DNA of 64,000 nucleotides from Leguminivora glycinivorella (GCF_023078275.1 NC_062978.1:22281883-22345882); one strand, 5' to 3'. Shown: positions 1 through 9,759, numbered from the stretch's first letter. A program made the numbers and translations. The notes: generated by a model not told the origin, from the sequence alone.

Positions 1-363
1 CCCCTTTTTATTTGCTCTTAAGGGTCTCAAGAAAACCCTATCTCAACTTATTTTAAATACTCCGTTGATCTTTCTTTTTTGCGCGAGCCCCCTTTTTATT
101 TGCTCTTAAGGGCCTCAAGAAAACCCTATTCCAACTTATTTTAAATACTACGTTGATCTTTCTTTTATGCGGGGGCTTCGCCCCCGAGCCCCCTTTATTT
201 GCTCTTAAGTGTCTCAAGAAAACCCTATCTCAACTTATTTTAAATACTACGTTGATTTTTCTTTTTTGCGGGGGGCTTCGTCCCCCGAGCCCCCTTTATT
301 TGCTCTTAAGGGTCACAAGAAAACCCTAACCCAACTTATTTTAAATACTACGTTGATCTTTTT
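1..363. repeat. Tandem array, about four units of 88-101 bp
   Basis: The motif TTTGCTCTTAAG recurs at about 11, 99, 198 and 299, so the unit is 88 bp growing to 99-101 bp. The longer units gained a G-run/CTTCG/C-run hairpin (GGGGGCTTCGCCCCC) near their junction. Each unit holds GAAAACCCTA and CGTTGATCTTTCTTTT. The array is cut by the window start, so its true length is unknown. The open frame that crosses it is a by-product of repetition. Confidence 0.9.
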
Positions 364-365
364 AG

Positions 366-1242
366 TAGTTCCAGTTCATATCTTTCGGCTCCATCATCAG
401 ACCTTGAAACCTAATCGTAGTCAAAGTTCATTACAAGACTTCTCTAAGAAACCCAAAAACAGCTATGATACGATGTTCCATCATGTAGTTCCAGTTCATA
501 TCTTCCGGCTTCATCATCAGACTTTGAAACCTAATCGCAGTCAAAGTTCATTACAAGACTTTTCTATGAAACCCAAAAACTACTATGATACGATGTTCTA
601 TCATGTAGTTCTAGTTCATATCTTCCGGCTCCATCATCAGACCTTGAAACCTAATCGTAGTTAAAGTTCATTACAAGACTTTTCTAAGAAACCCAAAAAC
701 AGCTTTGATACGATGATCCATCATGTAGTTCCAGTTCATATCTTCCGGCTTCATCATCAGACCTTGAAACCTTATCGTAGTCAAAGTTCATTACAAGACT
801 TTTCTAAGAAACCCAAAAATAGCTTTGATACGATGTTCCATCATGTAATTCCAGTTCATATCTTCCGGCTCCATCATCAGACCTTGAAACCTAATCGTAG
901 TTAAAGTTCATTACAAGACTTTTCTAAGAAACCCAGAAACAGCTTTGATACGATGTTCCATCATGTAGTTCCAGTTCATATCTTCCGGCTTCATCATCAG
1001 ACCTTGAAACCTTATCGTAGTCAAAGTTCATTACAAGACTTTTCTAAGAAACCCAAAAACAGCTTTGATACGATGTTCCATCATGTAGTTCCAGTTCATA
1101 TCTTCCGGCTCCATCATCAGACCTTGAAACCTAATCGTAGTCAAAGTTCATTACAAGACTTTTCTAAGAAACCCAAAAACAGCTATGATACGATGTTCCA
1201 TCATGTTGTTCCAGTTCATATCTTCCGGCTTCATCATCAGAT
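366..1242. repeat. 120-bp tandem minisatellite with alternating monomers
   Basis: Seven full 120-bp units start at about 366, 486, 606, 726, 846, 966 and 1086, followed by a partial unit. Each starts TAGTTCCAGTTCATATCTTC. Monomers alternate: odd units read GGCTCCATCATCAG, even units GGCTTCATCATCAG, and later even units also share CCTTATCG where odd units have CCTAATCG, which implies a 240-bp higher-order unit. Because 120 is divisible by three, a frame stays open through the array. Stops appear only where TCAAAG became TTAAAG (near 661 and 901), so no protein is called. Confidence 0.95.
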
Positions 1243-1720
1243 CAGTTCAACAGTACCATATTATTGTATTGTCATCAGAACTACATACAGCTGCCAATTT
1301 TCATTACGCTACGATCCTTGGAAGATGGTTAAATTAGCTGCCTTAGATTCCATTACATAGTTAGTTACATACACGACGACCTAATAAAAGCGTGTTAAAA
1401 ATGTACACAATGTATGATATAAAACGGGTTGGGGCAATTCTCTCAGATAATCCGAATGATAGGTAGCGGGTAAACTGTATAGAGATGATGGAAACATGGT
1501 TCTATGAAACACTTCAATCCAATATAGAAATTACTTTGCTAATCCGCGAATATGATGCGTACTTTTTTTACATGCAATAAATGTTCCTAACTCTCCAACC
1601 GCAAAAAATAAATACGCTAGTAAATATGACAAACCACCACGAAAAAAAAAACAGTGCGTGGAGTCAGTCAAAACAGAGCGCTGTCAGTTGACAGTCGCAT
1701 TGGAAGTTTCACTTCTATCT
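1243..1720. other. AT-rich stretch, nothing recognised
   Basis: No long ORF, no RNA gene and no clear inverted repeat is visible. An A-run lies near 1641-1652. Confidence 0.5.
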
Positions 1721-2352
1721 TAGATTAAATATACGAAGATCATACCATCCCATACATTAAAATGCGACCGTCTAAGAACGCACATACACTACACCACACA
1801 TAGATGGTGCCACAAAAAAAATGTCTTGTAGCTTTCGATTATACTTGTAGATGGCGTTAAGTGTCACTTTTGACATAGATTTATGGCTCGAAAGTGACAT
1901 TTAACGCCAATCTACAAATGATCGATGGCAACAAGGCATTTTTTGTGGCGCCATCTATGTGTGGTGTAGTGTATGCGCGTTCTTAGGCGGTCGCATTTTT
2001 AACCCCCGACGCAAAAACGACGGGGTGTTATAAGTTTGACGTGTCTGTCTGTCTGTTGCAAAAAAAACTAAATCTAAATCGGTTCATCCGTTCGGGAGCT
2101 ATGATGCCACAGACAGACACACACACAGACAGACAGACAATCTGTGGCATCGTAGCTCCCGAACGGATGAACCGATTTAGATTTTTTTTTTGTCTGAAAG
2201 CTGAGTTAGTCGGGAGTGTTCTTACTTTCTTAGCCAGGTTTCATGAAAATTGGTCTACTATGTCGCGGTCGGGGGTTTTTTCAAAATTTTAATTTTGTGG
2301 TTAGGTTAGGTTATAATGTATGGGATGGTATGATTTTCTTATATTTAATCTA
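1721..2352. mobile_element. Foldback MITE family A, copy 1, interrupted
   Basis: The ends are long inverted repeats. The left end reads TAGATTAAATATA...ATCATACCATCCCATACATT and its complement sits at about 2315-2352. Arms include ACCACACATAGATGG and CGCCATCTATGTGTGG. A second, uninterrupted copy lies at 37903-38224. This copy is split near 2000-2313 by another repeat, and the interrupted GCATTTTAATGTATGGG sequence resumes exactly after it. No coding capacity; it is probably mobilised in trans. Confidence 0.85.
2000..2313 (+). repeat. Family B dispersed repeat, copy 1, nested in MITE A
   Basis: It begins AACCCCCGACGCAAAAACG, passes through a TCTG-rich stretch, then GGCATCGTAGCTCCCGAACG and CTATGTCGCGGTCGGGGGTT, and ends TTTTGTGGTTAGGTTA. 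The same series occurs near 27.4, 27.9, 29.8 and 53.8 kb. Inside this copy is an extra hairpin of about 45 bp per arm (around 2057-2190), where the ATCGTAGCTCCCGAACGGAT part is present in both orientations around a CAGA/CACA repeat. Confidence 0.85.
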
Positions 2353-2665
2353 TGCTTTAATACAAAACTCAACACGTATTTCGCCTCTCTATGAGCGAGG
2401 CATCTCAGTAGATGATGACGGTGCAAGATGACCTGACAAGTCGGTTGCCGGAGGTCAAGAAAATTACGCACCATCTAGGTTTACTTTAGTAATATAGGCA
2501 GACTGAACAAATAAAACAAAACCTAAGTCAGTTTAAATTGTGATCTTATCTTGTTGTGTTGTGTGACTTAACTTCCGCAACCTTTTTCTGCAAAATAGTA
2601 GGTAGGGCGTAAGTCCGGCAAGCCGTCGCGATTTGTAGTTTGTAATATTTTTACGCCCCGAGTTA

Positions 2666-2798
2666 GTCCGTTTTCACATTATCTGATCCGAAATCGGAAG
2701 TCGGAAGGATTTCCATGGAAAAAATCCAAGATGGCGCCTGTAATGTATGGGATATTGGCCCGACATCCTATATCGGATCGGATAATGTGAAAACGCAC
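2666..2798. mobile_element. PIF/Harbinger-like MITE, copy 1
   Basis: Inverted ends TCCGTTTTCACATTATC and GATAATGTGAAAACGCAC enclose about 133 bp, including AAAATCCAAGATGGCGCCTG. Further copies lie at 18544 and 62596. Flanks are TTA on the left and TAA on the right, so the 3-bp duplication is imperfect here; the 18544 copy has clean TAA/TAA. Confidence 0.85.
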
Positions 2799-2801
2799 TA
2801 A

Positions 2802-3259
2802 CACACGATTTTTTTAAATCTTAAAAAAAATAGGGTAACTATACTAGAAATTTCATAATTGCCTTTAGAGAACGATTTTTCTATAACTCCCGTGTGCTAG
2901 CACCATCTAGTGTGCGAGTGTGATGAAAATAATATAATGGCCATCTACCGCTAACATACAGGAACCTAAATGGCGGAAAGAGACATATTTATGTGACGAC
3001 AAGTTGTTAGTCCAGTGTGTAAAAGCCTAATACGGCGTGCCGTAAAGGGCCTCGTAAAGCACCCTTTACACATATCGTAAAACAAGGCACGTCGCTACAA
3101 AGTGTATGTTGTTTTATGTTACAACAACATGAGTACTGAGTAGGTAGCGCCTGCAGATTTACGGCAGAATCGAACAATCCTTCTAAGGTGTCAAAGCGAC
3201 TGTTAACAGTAACAAAAGTACTGATATGCAAGTTACTGTCGAAAAAAAATTAGAATAAT
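2802..3259. other. No gene recognised
   Basis: A 74-codon minus-strand frame at 3007-3231 overlaps a small palindromic stretch (ACGGCGTGCCGTAAAGGGCC) and matches no family I know, so I treat it as chance. Confidence 0.4.
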
Positions 3260-3264
3260 TTGGA

Positions 3265-3375
3265 TTTTATTATTATAAATGGGCTTACTCTTGGCGACAG
3301 ACTAGCCAAAGGCATGGCGTGGCATACGATGGAGTGAGCTCGCCCAGAAGATGCCTGGTTCACGCTGGATTTTGT
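3265..3375. repeat. LINE 3'-end fragment (GGAGTGAGCTCGCCC type)
   Basis: TTATTATTATAAATGGGC, ACAGACTAGCCAAAGGCA and GAGTGAGCTCGCCCAGAAG occur in order. The same series recurs at 56262-56370. It resembles a LINE 3' terminal region common in Lepidoptera; no ORF remains. Confidence 0.75.
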
Positions 3376-3604
3376 GAGCAAAAATACAGGAAATTTAAAT
3401 TTATGAAATACAAAGATTCAAAATTCATACTAAAATGAGGAAAACAGAAATTTTCCGATCTTGTGAAATTTCGCTATTTTCGAAAGTTTCCGTCATCTCA
3501 TCAGTAAACATAAGTAGCGTTTCTTGAAGTGACAAAGTCCTTCATCGTCACATTTTGAACACCAGACTAGATTTATCTCATTTATACAAAATATAAGCTT
3601 TCTA

Positions 3605-3650
3605 TATAACAGGGTCATAAGATTTCGCTAAATCTTATGACCCTGTTATA
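3605..3650. repeat. Perfect 21-bp inverted repeat with 4-nt loop
   Basis: TATAACAGGGTCATAAGATT(T) is followed by CGCT and then its exact complement. No terminal motif shared with the other hairpins is visible. Confidence 0.95.
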
Positions 3651-3837
3651 CAATAACAGCAGTAAATAAAGAGAAGATGAGACAGAATTAGATGGATTTG
3701 CTTTTCATCGGAAGATCAGTGCTATTAGAAGTCTGTTTGTATATTCTGAAGAGATACCATATCGAGCCATTGTTACCTTATGTTTACCCATCTTTTTAGG
3801 GTTCCGTAGTCAACTAGGAACCCCTATAGTTTCGCCA

Positions 3838-3896
3838 TGTCTGTCTGTCTGTCCGTCCGTCCGTCCGTCCGTCCGTCCGTCCGTCCGTCCGTCCGC
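3838..3896. repeat. (CTGT/CCGT)n microsatellite
   Basis: Three CTGT-type units are followed by about eleven CCGT units. The expanded complement lies in the inverted arm at 5088-5166. Confidence 0.9.
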
Positions 3897-4125
3897 GGAT
3901 AATCTCAGTAACCGTTAGCACTAGAAAGCTGAAATTTGGTACCAATATGTATATCAATCACGCCAACAAAGTGCAAAAATAAAAAATGGAAAAAAATGTT
4001 TTGTTAGGGTACCCCCCCTACATGTAAAGTGGGGGCTGATATTTTTTTTTTCATTCCAACCCCAACGTATGATATATTGTTGGATAGGTATTTAAAAATT
4101 AATAAGGGTTTACTAACATCGTTTT

Positions 4126-4580
4126 TAGGGTTCCGTACCTCAAAAGGAAAAAACGGAACCCTTATAGGATCACTTTGTTGTCCGTCTGTCCGTCCGTCCG
4201 TCCGTCTGTCAAGACCCTTTTTCTCAGGAACGCGTGGAGGTATGAAGCTGAAATTTATATCAATTACTCAGGTCTACTGTCCCTTGAAGCTGTGAAAAAA
4301 TCAAACTTCTAAGCCAACGCAATCAAAAGATACAGCCGTTTATGCCGCAAATTTTCGACACTTGCAAGGGAATCAAAACCTACAGGGTGCTTCCCGTGAA
4401 CTCAGAATCTTGAAATTTGGTACGAAGCAACGTCTTATAGCATAGATAAAGGAAAAATTACGAAAACCATAAATTTTTAGTTACATCACATAATATATTT
4501 TTTTTTAATAATTGTAAACCTTGCAGGTTTGTACGGAACCCTCGGTGCGCGAGTCCGACTCGCACTTGGCCGGTTTTTTT
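4126..4580 (+). repeat. Inserted GGGTTCCGTA...TTGGCCGG element
   Basis: This piece starts AGGGTTCCGTACCTCAAAAG, contains its own short CCGT repeat near 4183-4210, and ends GAGTCCGACTCGCACTTGGC CGG plus a T-run. It interrupts the sequence that is continuous in the opposite arm at about 4858-4866, which marks it as an insertion of a related element. Confidence 0.75.
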
Positions 4581-5087
4581 TGATAATATTAATATTTTCG
4601 GAAATAATCGCTCCTAAAGGAAAAAAACCGGCCAAGAGCGTGTCGGGCCACGCTCAGTGTAGGGTTCCGTAGTTTTCCGTATTTTTCTCAAAAACTACTG
4701 AACCTATCAAGTTCAAAACAATTTTCCTAGAAAGTATTCATAAAGTTCTACTTTTGTGATTTTTTTCATATTTTTTAAACATATGGTTCAAAAGTTAGAG
4801 GGGGGGGACGCACTTTTTTTCCTTTAGGAGCGATTATTTCCGAAACTATTAATATTATCAAAAAACGATATTAGTAAACCCTTATTCATTTTTTAATACC
4901 TATCCAACGATATATCACACGTTGGGGTTGGAATGAAAAAAATATCAGCCCCCACTTTACATGTAGGGGGGGTGCCCTAACGAAACATTTTTTCCACTTT
5001 TTATTTTTGCACTTTATTGGCGTGATTGATATACATATTGGTACCAAATTTCAGCTTTCTAGTGCTAACGGTTACTGAGATTATCCG

Positions 5088-5166
5088 CGGACGGACGGAC
5101 GGACGGACGGACGGACGGACGGACGGACGGACGGACGGACGGACGGACGGACGGACAGACAGACAT
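5088..5166. repeat. (GGAC)n microsatellite
   Basis: About 18 GGAC units run into CAGACAGACATGG. It is the complement of the repeat at 3838 and is noticeably longer, so the two arms have diverged by slippage. Confidence 0.9.
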
Positions 5167-5408
5167 GGCGAAACTATAAGGGTTCCTAGTTGACTACGGA
5201 ACCCTAAAAAAGTGCGTCCCCCCCCCCTCTAACTTTTGAACTATATGTTTAAAAAATATAAAAAAAATTACAAAAGTAGAACTTTATAAAAACTTTCTAG
5301 GAAAATTGTTTTGAACTTGATAGGTTCAGTAGTTTTTGAGAAAAATACGGAAAACTACGGAACCCTACACTGAGCGTGGCCCGACACGCTCTTGGCCGGT
5401 TTTTTTGT

Positions 5409-5770
5409 ATAATTTCCGTTCCTCTATTTATGCTTACGAATAAATAAATTATATTCAACAAGGTTCCATGACTCCTAATCCTTATCTCGTAGCACGCAAA
5501 CTTAACATATATCACTTGGTGCTATGTTACCGGTGTATAAATCATGAGTTTAGAGAAAAGTGAATTGGCAAACGGTCAGGTAATAAGATTTAATACTGCC
5601 ATTTATGTATTGCAGCTCAAGTTGGTACAAAAACAGTGGGAGGAAACTAGGAAAGTTTACGCCTACGTAATTGGGAGTATTTGTCACGTCATCGTGTATG
5701 AAAGCAGGAAATTAAACGCTAATTGCCTTGTTCGATTTGTCAATTTTGTCATGTAGCCACCATTACCACA
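5409..5770. other. No gene recognised
   Basis: A 70-codon plus-strand frame (5544-5756) has no recognisable motif and I do not call it. Confidence 0.4.
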
Positions 5771-6003
5771 GTATAAGGACGACTCAGTAATAATTCTTCT
5801 AACAAATTTTGCACCGCGCGGTTTGTCCTTGAGTAGCGCTCTGCGCGAGCGAGGTGCAGAGAGTACATGCGGGACCGGATGATGCCGGTCGCGTCAGTAC
5901 GCGCCGCGCCGCGCTGCGTCCCTGCCAAGGACGCGCGCGGCGCGTGCGGGAGAGCCAAATACCGATCGCGGGAGATCTGAGAACTACTGAGTCGTCCATA
6001 TAC
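5771..6003. mobile_element. GC-rich foldback/MITE with 19-bp inverted ends
   Basis: Left end GTATAAGGACGACTCAGTA and the complement of the right end differ at one base in 19. The 195-bp interior is very GC-rich (CGCGCCGCGCCGCGCTGCG) in AT-rich surroundings. Minus-strand frames here arise from base composition. No convincing TSD is seen. Confidence 0.7.
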
Positions 6004-6324
6004 GGTGCCTAATATACTCTGTACTTTTAGGTATTTAAAAGAAAGTAGACAAATAATTTATAGACCGGAGCAAATGGAAAAGCAGAAAAGTATACTGTAG
6101 AGGAGGCCAAGACCCACAAAGGGTTGTAAGGTTGTAACGCCACAGGAAGTAAGAAAGTTACAACATTTTTCATTTAACCAACCAAAAACCAAGCGCTGCT
6201 GCCACTGATCGACCTGTCTCTAATCTTCTTAGTTTGGTTTTTGGTTTGCTTAGTTTCATTTACCCTAATTTGACATAAGAAGCCTTTTGAGGGTAGATTT
6301 TGTTTACATTTATTTTTATTTAAA
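6004..6324. other. Pre-insertion flank of the RTE element
   Basis: No gene or repeat is recognised. The stretch ends at the 12-bp target-site duplication. Confidence 0.4.
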
Positions 6325-6336
6325 TACCTGTTGCTA
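6325..6336. repeat. Target-site duplication, left copy
   Basis: TACCTGTTGCTA is repeated exactly at 9501-9512, immediately after the terminal TAGT repeats of the LINE. Confidence 0.9.
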
Positions 6337-9300
6337 TTAGCTATTAGCGTCCCCTGGGTGGTGGATGGGGGAACGGTCGGTAGTACAGCACTGCTACACT
6401 TCTCGGCTAATTCCGATGGAATCGCTAACCAACGTAGGGTGTGGTCCTCCAGCATATCGGGGGTTGTGCGGCGGGTTAACACCCCTCCCACGGAAAAAAA
6501 CTAAAGTTACGAAACCGAAAAGAGAGAATATACGATCCGATCCCAATTCTAACAACTCAAGGCAAGGAAATAAGGACCTCCGATTTGCTTCATGGAATGT
6601 GCGTTCCCTATTTAGACCTGGAGCCATGTACCAGCTAGCGAAAGAGCTTCTAAGGTACAACGTAGTCATTGCAGCTCTTCAAGAAGTAAGATGGCCGGGG
6701 AATGGGGAATGCAACGTTGATAATGGAATTATATTCTATAGCGGGAGTGACTCTGGGCAACATTCATATGGCACTGGTTTCTACGTGAATAAGAAATATA
6801 TAGGAAACGTGATTCGATTCGATGCGGTATCAGACAGGATATCTGTCCTTCGCTTTAGAACCAAACTGGCAAATCTATCAATCATCAACGTCTACGCGCC
6901 TACAGAGGTGACCAGCGATGAAACAAAAGATGAATTTTATGAACACCTAGAAATGATATTCGATCGACTGCCAAGTTACGACATCAAAATAGTTATGGGC
7001 GATTTTAATGCAAAGGTTGGAAGAGAGGACATCTTCGTACCAACTATCGGGAAACATAGTAAACACGTCCAGAGCAACGACAATGGACTCAGACTGATTA
7101 GTTTCGCAGCTTCCAAAGATTTGGTAATAAAGAGCACTATGTTCCCCCATAAGGACATTTACAAGGGTACATGGAAATCTCCCAATGGACAGACCGTTAA
7201 CCAGATTGATCACGTACTCATAGACGACAGGCACAAAAGTACTATACAGGATGTCAGGAGCTTCAGAGGTGCCGATTGTGACAGTGACCACTTCATGCTA
7301 GCCATAAAAATTAAAGTTAAAATTAAAATTGAGAAACAAATTGCACAAAAACCGGACTTCAAATTTGACATAGAACAGTTAAAAGATCATGGGATAAAAA
7401 GTAAATTTCAGTTAGAACTCAATAATCGTTTTAAGGACCTAAAAGTTGATGAGGACATTAACAGGACGTGGGAAGACATTAAAACTTCAGTAGATAATGT
7501 GGCACGAAAGGTCTTGGGTGGTAAGAAAAAGAAGAAAAGACGGAAATGGTGGAATGAGGACTGTGATCGCATTATAGAGGAAAGGAGAAAATACAAAATT
7601 CTCGCCGAACAGAATACTCAATGGGAAGCCATGCACAAACACCTGCAAATAGAAGCCAAAAAAGTTATTCGACGTGCCAAAAGAGAACACTTCAATGGCA
7701 TAGTACGGGGGATGGAAAATCTGATAAAGGCTAACCACACCCGAAAATTTTACAAAGAACTGAATGTTTTCAAAAAAGGCTATAAGCCTACCACTCAAGT
7801 CCTAGAGGACGACAGTGGCAATCTTATCACATCCAGAGCTGAAATTGAAAGCATGTGGAAAGAATATTTTCAGCATCTGCTAAACTGCCCGCCCTTAGAT
7901 ACACCAACTCACCTTGGTAACAATAGCACCGACGATCCCGAGGTGCCTCCTAGTTTCGAGGAGGTTCACCAAGCCATCATGCGTCTAAAAAACAATAAAG
8001 CTCCCGGCATTGATGGGCTACCATCCGAGATTTGGAAGAACTGCGGTGGCACTGTCCAATCGAAAATCTACGAGCTTCTGCTAAAAATAGGGGAGCTCGA
8101 GGAACAGCCACAAGAATGGAACGTGGGTGTTATCTGTCCTGTCCACAAGAAAGGCTCAAAAAAGAAGTGCACAAATTACCGAGGAATTGCTTTACTTACA
8201 ACGGCGTACAAAATTCTATCCAACGTGCTGCTAAAGAGGCTGGAGCCACACGCTGAAAGAATCCTAGGGGACTATCAATGTGGTTTCCGAAGAAACCGCA
8301 GCACGACGGATCAGATCTTCTTGCTCAAGCAACTCATGCAGAAGAAATGGGAGTACGCACAAAGCATGCACTCATTGTTTGTGGACTTCACAAAGGCCTA
8401 CGACAGTATCGATAGAGGTACTCTATACTCCATTCTGATCAACTTTAACATCCCCAAAAAACTGGTAGCCATAATCACCGCAGCAACCAGGGAAAGCAGA
8501 ATGCGAGTTAGAGTAGGGAATGAACTGTCGGAAGAGTTCACGGTTATGACCGGCCTAAAGCAAGGGGATGCCCTATCACCTGTGCTCTTCAATCTAGCCC
8601 TAGAACATGTTGTTCGGAAGGTTCTGACTTTGAACATTGGGGTAGAGCTGAACGGTAAGCACAAGGTGGTAGGGTACGCAGATGACCTAGCTTTATTAGG
8701 GGAAAGCCGTGAACAAGTAGCGGAGGCAGCCAGTGTCCTGGAACAAGAGGCGTCTAGATTAGGTCTCAGGATCAACCAGGAAAAGACAGAATACCTACAC
8801 ATGAAACGCTACAAGAACACACGCATCCGGCGAGATAGTCTTCATGTAGGAGGTACCGTCTATCGTGGAGTCGACAAGTTTCGGTACCTTGGATGCACTG
8901 TAACTGACACTAACACCAGAGAGGAGGAAATCCAAATACGTATCCAAAACTCCTTGCGGTGCAGTGCAGCCCTTCATAAAGTGTTAGTGTCCAGGCTTCT
9001 CAGCAAACATACCAAGCTACGGATATATAAAACCGTCATACGGCCTATCCTTATGTATGGCTGTGAGGCCTGGTCACTAACACTGAAAGAAGAAAGTCAG
9101 CTCCTGGTAGCGGAGAGAAAGATTTTTCGCAAGATCCTGGGACCTATTCAGAGAGACGATGGCACCTGGAGGGTCCGGAAAAATGCTGAGATCGAGGAGT
9201 TAGTGGCCGAACCCAATATCATCGGCGAAACGAAAGCCCACAGACTTCGCTGGTTCGGTCACTTACTCAGAATGGGAGACGATCGGGCTGTCAAGATAGC

Positions 9301-9500
9301 GTTCTTGGGTCGACCGGCTGGTGGCCGCCCGGCGGGTCGACCCAGGTACCGCTGGGAGGACAGTGTGGTGGAGGATCTGCGTCGGCTTCAAGTCAGAGAC
9401 TGGCAAGAGGCTGCGCAGGATCGGGACAGGTGGCGATCTCTCGTTTCGGAGGCCAAGATTCACTTTGGATCACTGAGCCACGATAGTTAGTTAGTTAGTT
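6337..9500 (+). mobile_element. Apparently full-length RTE-type non-LTR retrotransposon
   Basis: A 3164-bp element lies between perfect 12-bp duplications. It has a leader of under 30 nt, one ORF with endonuclease and reverse transcriptase domains, and almost no 3' untranslated region: it ends in TAGTTAGTTAGTTAGTT, and the stop codon lies within that tandem repeat. Compact layout, single ORF and a short-repeat tail instead of poly-A are typical of the RTE clade. The exact 5' base is uncertain by a few nucleotides because the duplication end cannot be distinguished from the element start. Confidence 0.9.
6365..9490 (+). CDS. RTE-clade endonuclease/reverse transcriptase, intact
   Basis: The 1041-residue protein nicks target DNA and copies its own RNA by target-primed reverse transcription. 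Residues about 73-310 form an APE-type endonuclease: SWNVR near 76, Glu107 in LQEVRW, GDFNAKVG with Asp213, and SDH with Asp308/His309. Residues about 530-800 form the reverse transcriptase: NNKAPGIDGLP, NYRGIALL, FVDFTKAYDS with Asp674, GLKQGDALSP, and YADD at about 771-774. The C-terminal part holds a YGCEAW segment, a RLRWFGHLLRM segment and the basic RPAGRPRYRWED motif seen at the ends of many LINE proteins. All catalytic residues I can check are present and there is no stop or frameshift. I chose the first Met; Met18 is an alternative. Expression has not been shown. Confidence 0.92.
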   Translation: MGERSVVQHCYTSRLIPMESLTNVGCGPPAYRGLCGGLTPLPRKKTKVTKPKRENIRSDPNSNNSRQGNKDLRFASWNVRSLFRPGAMYQLAKELLRYNVVIAALQEVRWPGNGECNVDNGIIFYSGSDSGQHSYGTGFYVNKKYIGNVIRFDAVSDRISVLRFRTKLANLSIINVYAPTEVTSDETKDEFYEHLEMIFDRLPSYDIKIVMGDFNAKVGREDIFVPTIGKHSKHVQSNDNGLRLISFAASKDLVIKSTMFPHKDIYKGTWKSPNGQTVNQIDHVLIDDRHKSTIQDVRSFRGADCDSDHFMLAIKIKVKIKIEKQIAQKPDFKFDIEQLKDHGIKSKFQLELNNRFKDLKVDEDINRTWEDIKTSVDNVARKVLGGKKKKKRRKWWNEDCDRIIEERRKYKILAEQNTQWEAMHKHLQIEAKKVIRRAKREHFNGIVRGMENLIKANHTRKFYKELNVFKKGYKPTTQVLEDDSGNLITSRAEIESMWKEYFQHLLNCPPLDTPTHLGNNSTDDPEVPPSFEEVHQAIMRLKNNKAPGIDGLPSEIWKNCGGTVQSKIYELLLKIGELEEQPQEWNVGVICPVHKKGSKKKCTNYRGIALLTTAYKILSNVLLKRLEPHAERILGDYQCGFRRNRSTTDQIFLLKQLMQKKWEYAQSMHSLFVDFTKAYDSIDRGTLYSILINFNIPKKLVAIITAATRESRMRVRVGNELSEEFTVMTGLKQGDALSPVLFNLALEHVVRKVLTLNIGVELNGKHKVVGYADDLALLGESREQVAEAASVLEQEASRLGLRINQEKTEYLHMKRYKNTRIRRDSLHVGGTVYRGVDKFRYLGCTVTDTNTREEEIQIRIQNSLRCSAALHKVLVSRLLSKHTKLRIYKTVIRPILMYGCEAWSLTLKEESQLLVAERKIFRKILGPIQRDDGTWRVRKNAEIEELVAEPNIIGETKAHRLRWFGHLLRMGDDRAVKIAFLGRPAGGRPAGRPRYRWEDSVVEDLRRLQVRDWQEAAQDRDRWRSLVSEAKIHFGSLSHDS

Positions 9501-9512
9501 TACCTGTTGCTA
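9501..9512. repeat. Target-site duplication, right copy
   Basis: TACCTGTTGCTA is identical to 6325-6336. Confidence 0.9.
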
Positions 9513-9753
9513 ATCCTTGACGCTCCGTAGCCGTTGTAACTATGTATGTCGCATCAAAACTGTTACACGCAATATTTCACGAATCGTTCAAAATAAAATT
9601 GTATGATACTTTCTTTTTAAGCCTAGAATATAAATATAATATTCGTCACATAAATTCCATCATAATCGAAGTCTCCACGTTCAAATTTACCAGGGGCATT
9701 GCAGCAGTTTAAATATGCATCAGCAGCTTAAATCTAGTCAACTCTTATTTTTC

Positions 9754-9759
9754 TTTATT
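9754..9759 (-). promoter_or_regulatory. Possible polyadenylation signal AATAAA
   Basis: Read on the minus strand, CTAATAAAG lies about 140 nt downstream of the stop codon of the candidate exon at 9899-10166. The hexamer is common by chance in AT-rich DNA; only its position makes it notable. Confidence 0.35.

Larger units (their letters stand above)
3797..5408. repeat. Composite inverted repeat X-Y-X'-Y' (GGGTTCCGTA family)
   Basis: X (3797-4620) is largely repeated in reverse as X' (4820-5213). Y (4622-4818) lies between them and is repeated in reverse as Y' (5219-5408). Y begins AAAAAACCGGCCAAGAGCG and holds TAGGGTTCCGTAGTTTTCCG and a poly-G/GACGCACTTTTTT end. X and X' share GTAGTCAACTAGGAACCC, TTTCGCCATGTCTGTC and CCCCACTTTACATGTAGGG. 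X carries an extra insertion (4126-4580) that X' lacks, so that insertion is probably later. No protein is encoded. Confidence 0.85.

Noticed and set aside
209..1360. Three plus-strand frames with repeated HIFRLHHQTLKP-type residues
   Set aside because: They follow the 120-bp minisatellite, whose length is divisible by three, so the frame stays open by repetition. No start context or non-repeat sequence supports a protein.
3605..3650. Hairpin as a microRNA precursor
   Set aside because: Arms are perfectly complementary and short, without the bulges and about 60-80 nt length of insect pre-miRNAs. The same holds for the hairpins at 37061, 42279 and 60706.
3838..5166. CRISPR-like short repeats
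   Set aside because: They are simple tetranucleotide microsatellites with no spacers, in a eukaryotic genome.
6394..9463. Many minus-strand and shifted frames across the LINE
   Set aside because: Shadows of the intact RTE ORF; none has motifs.
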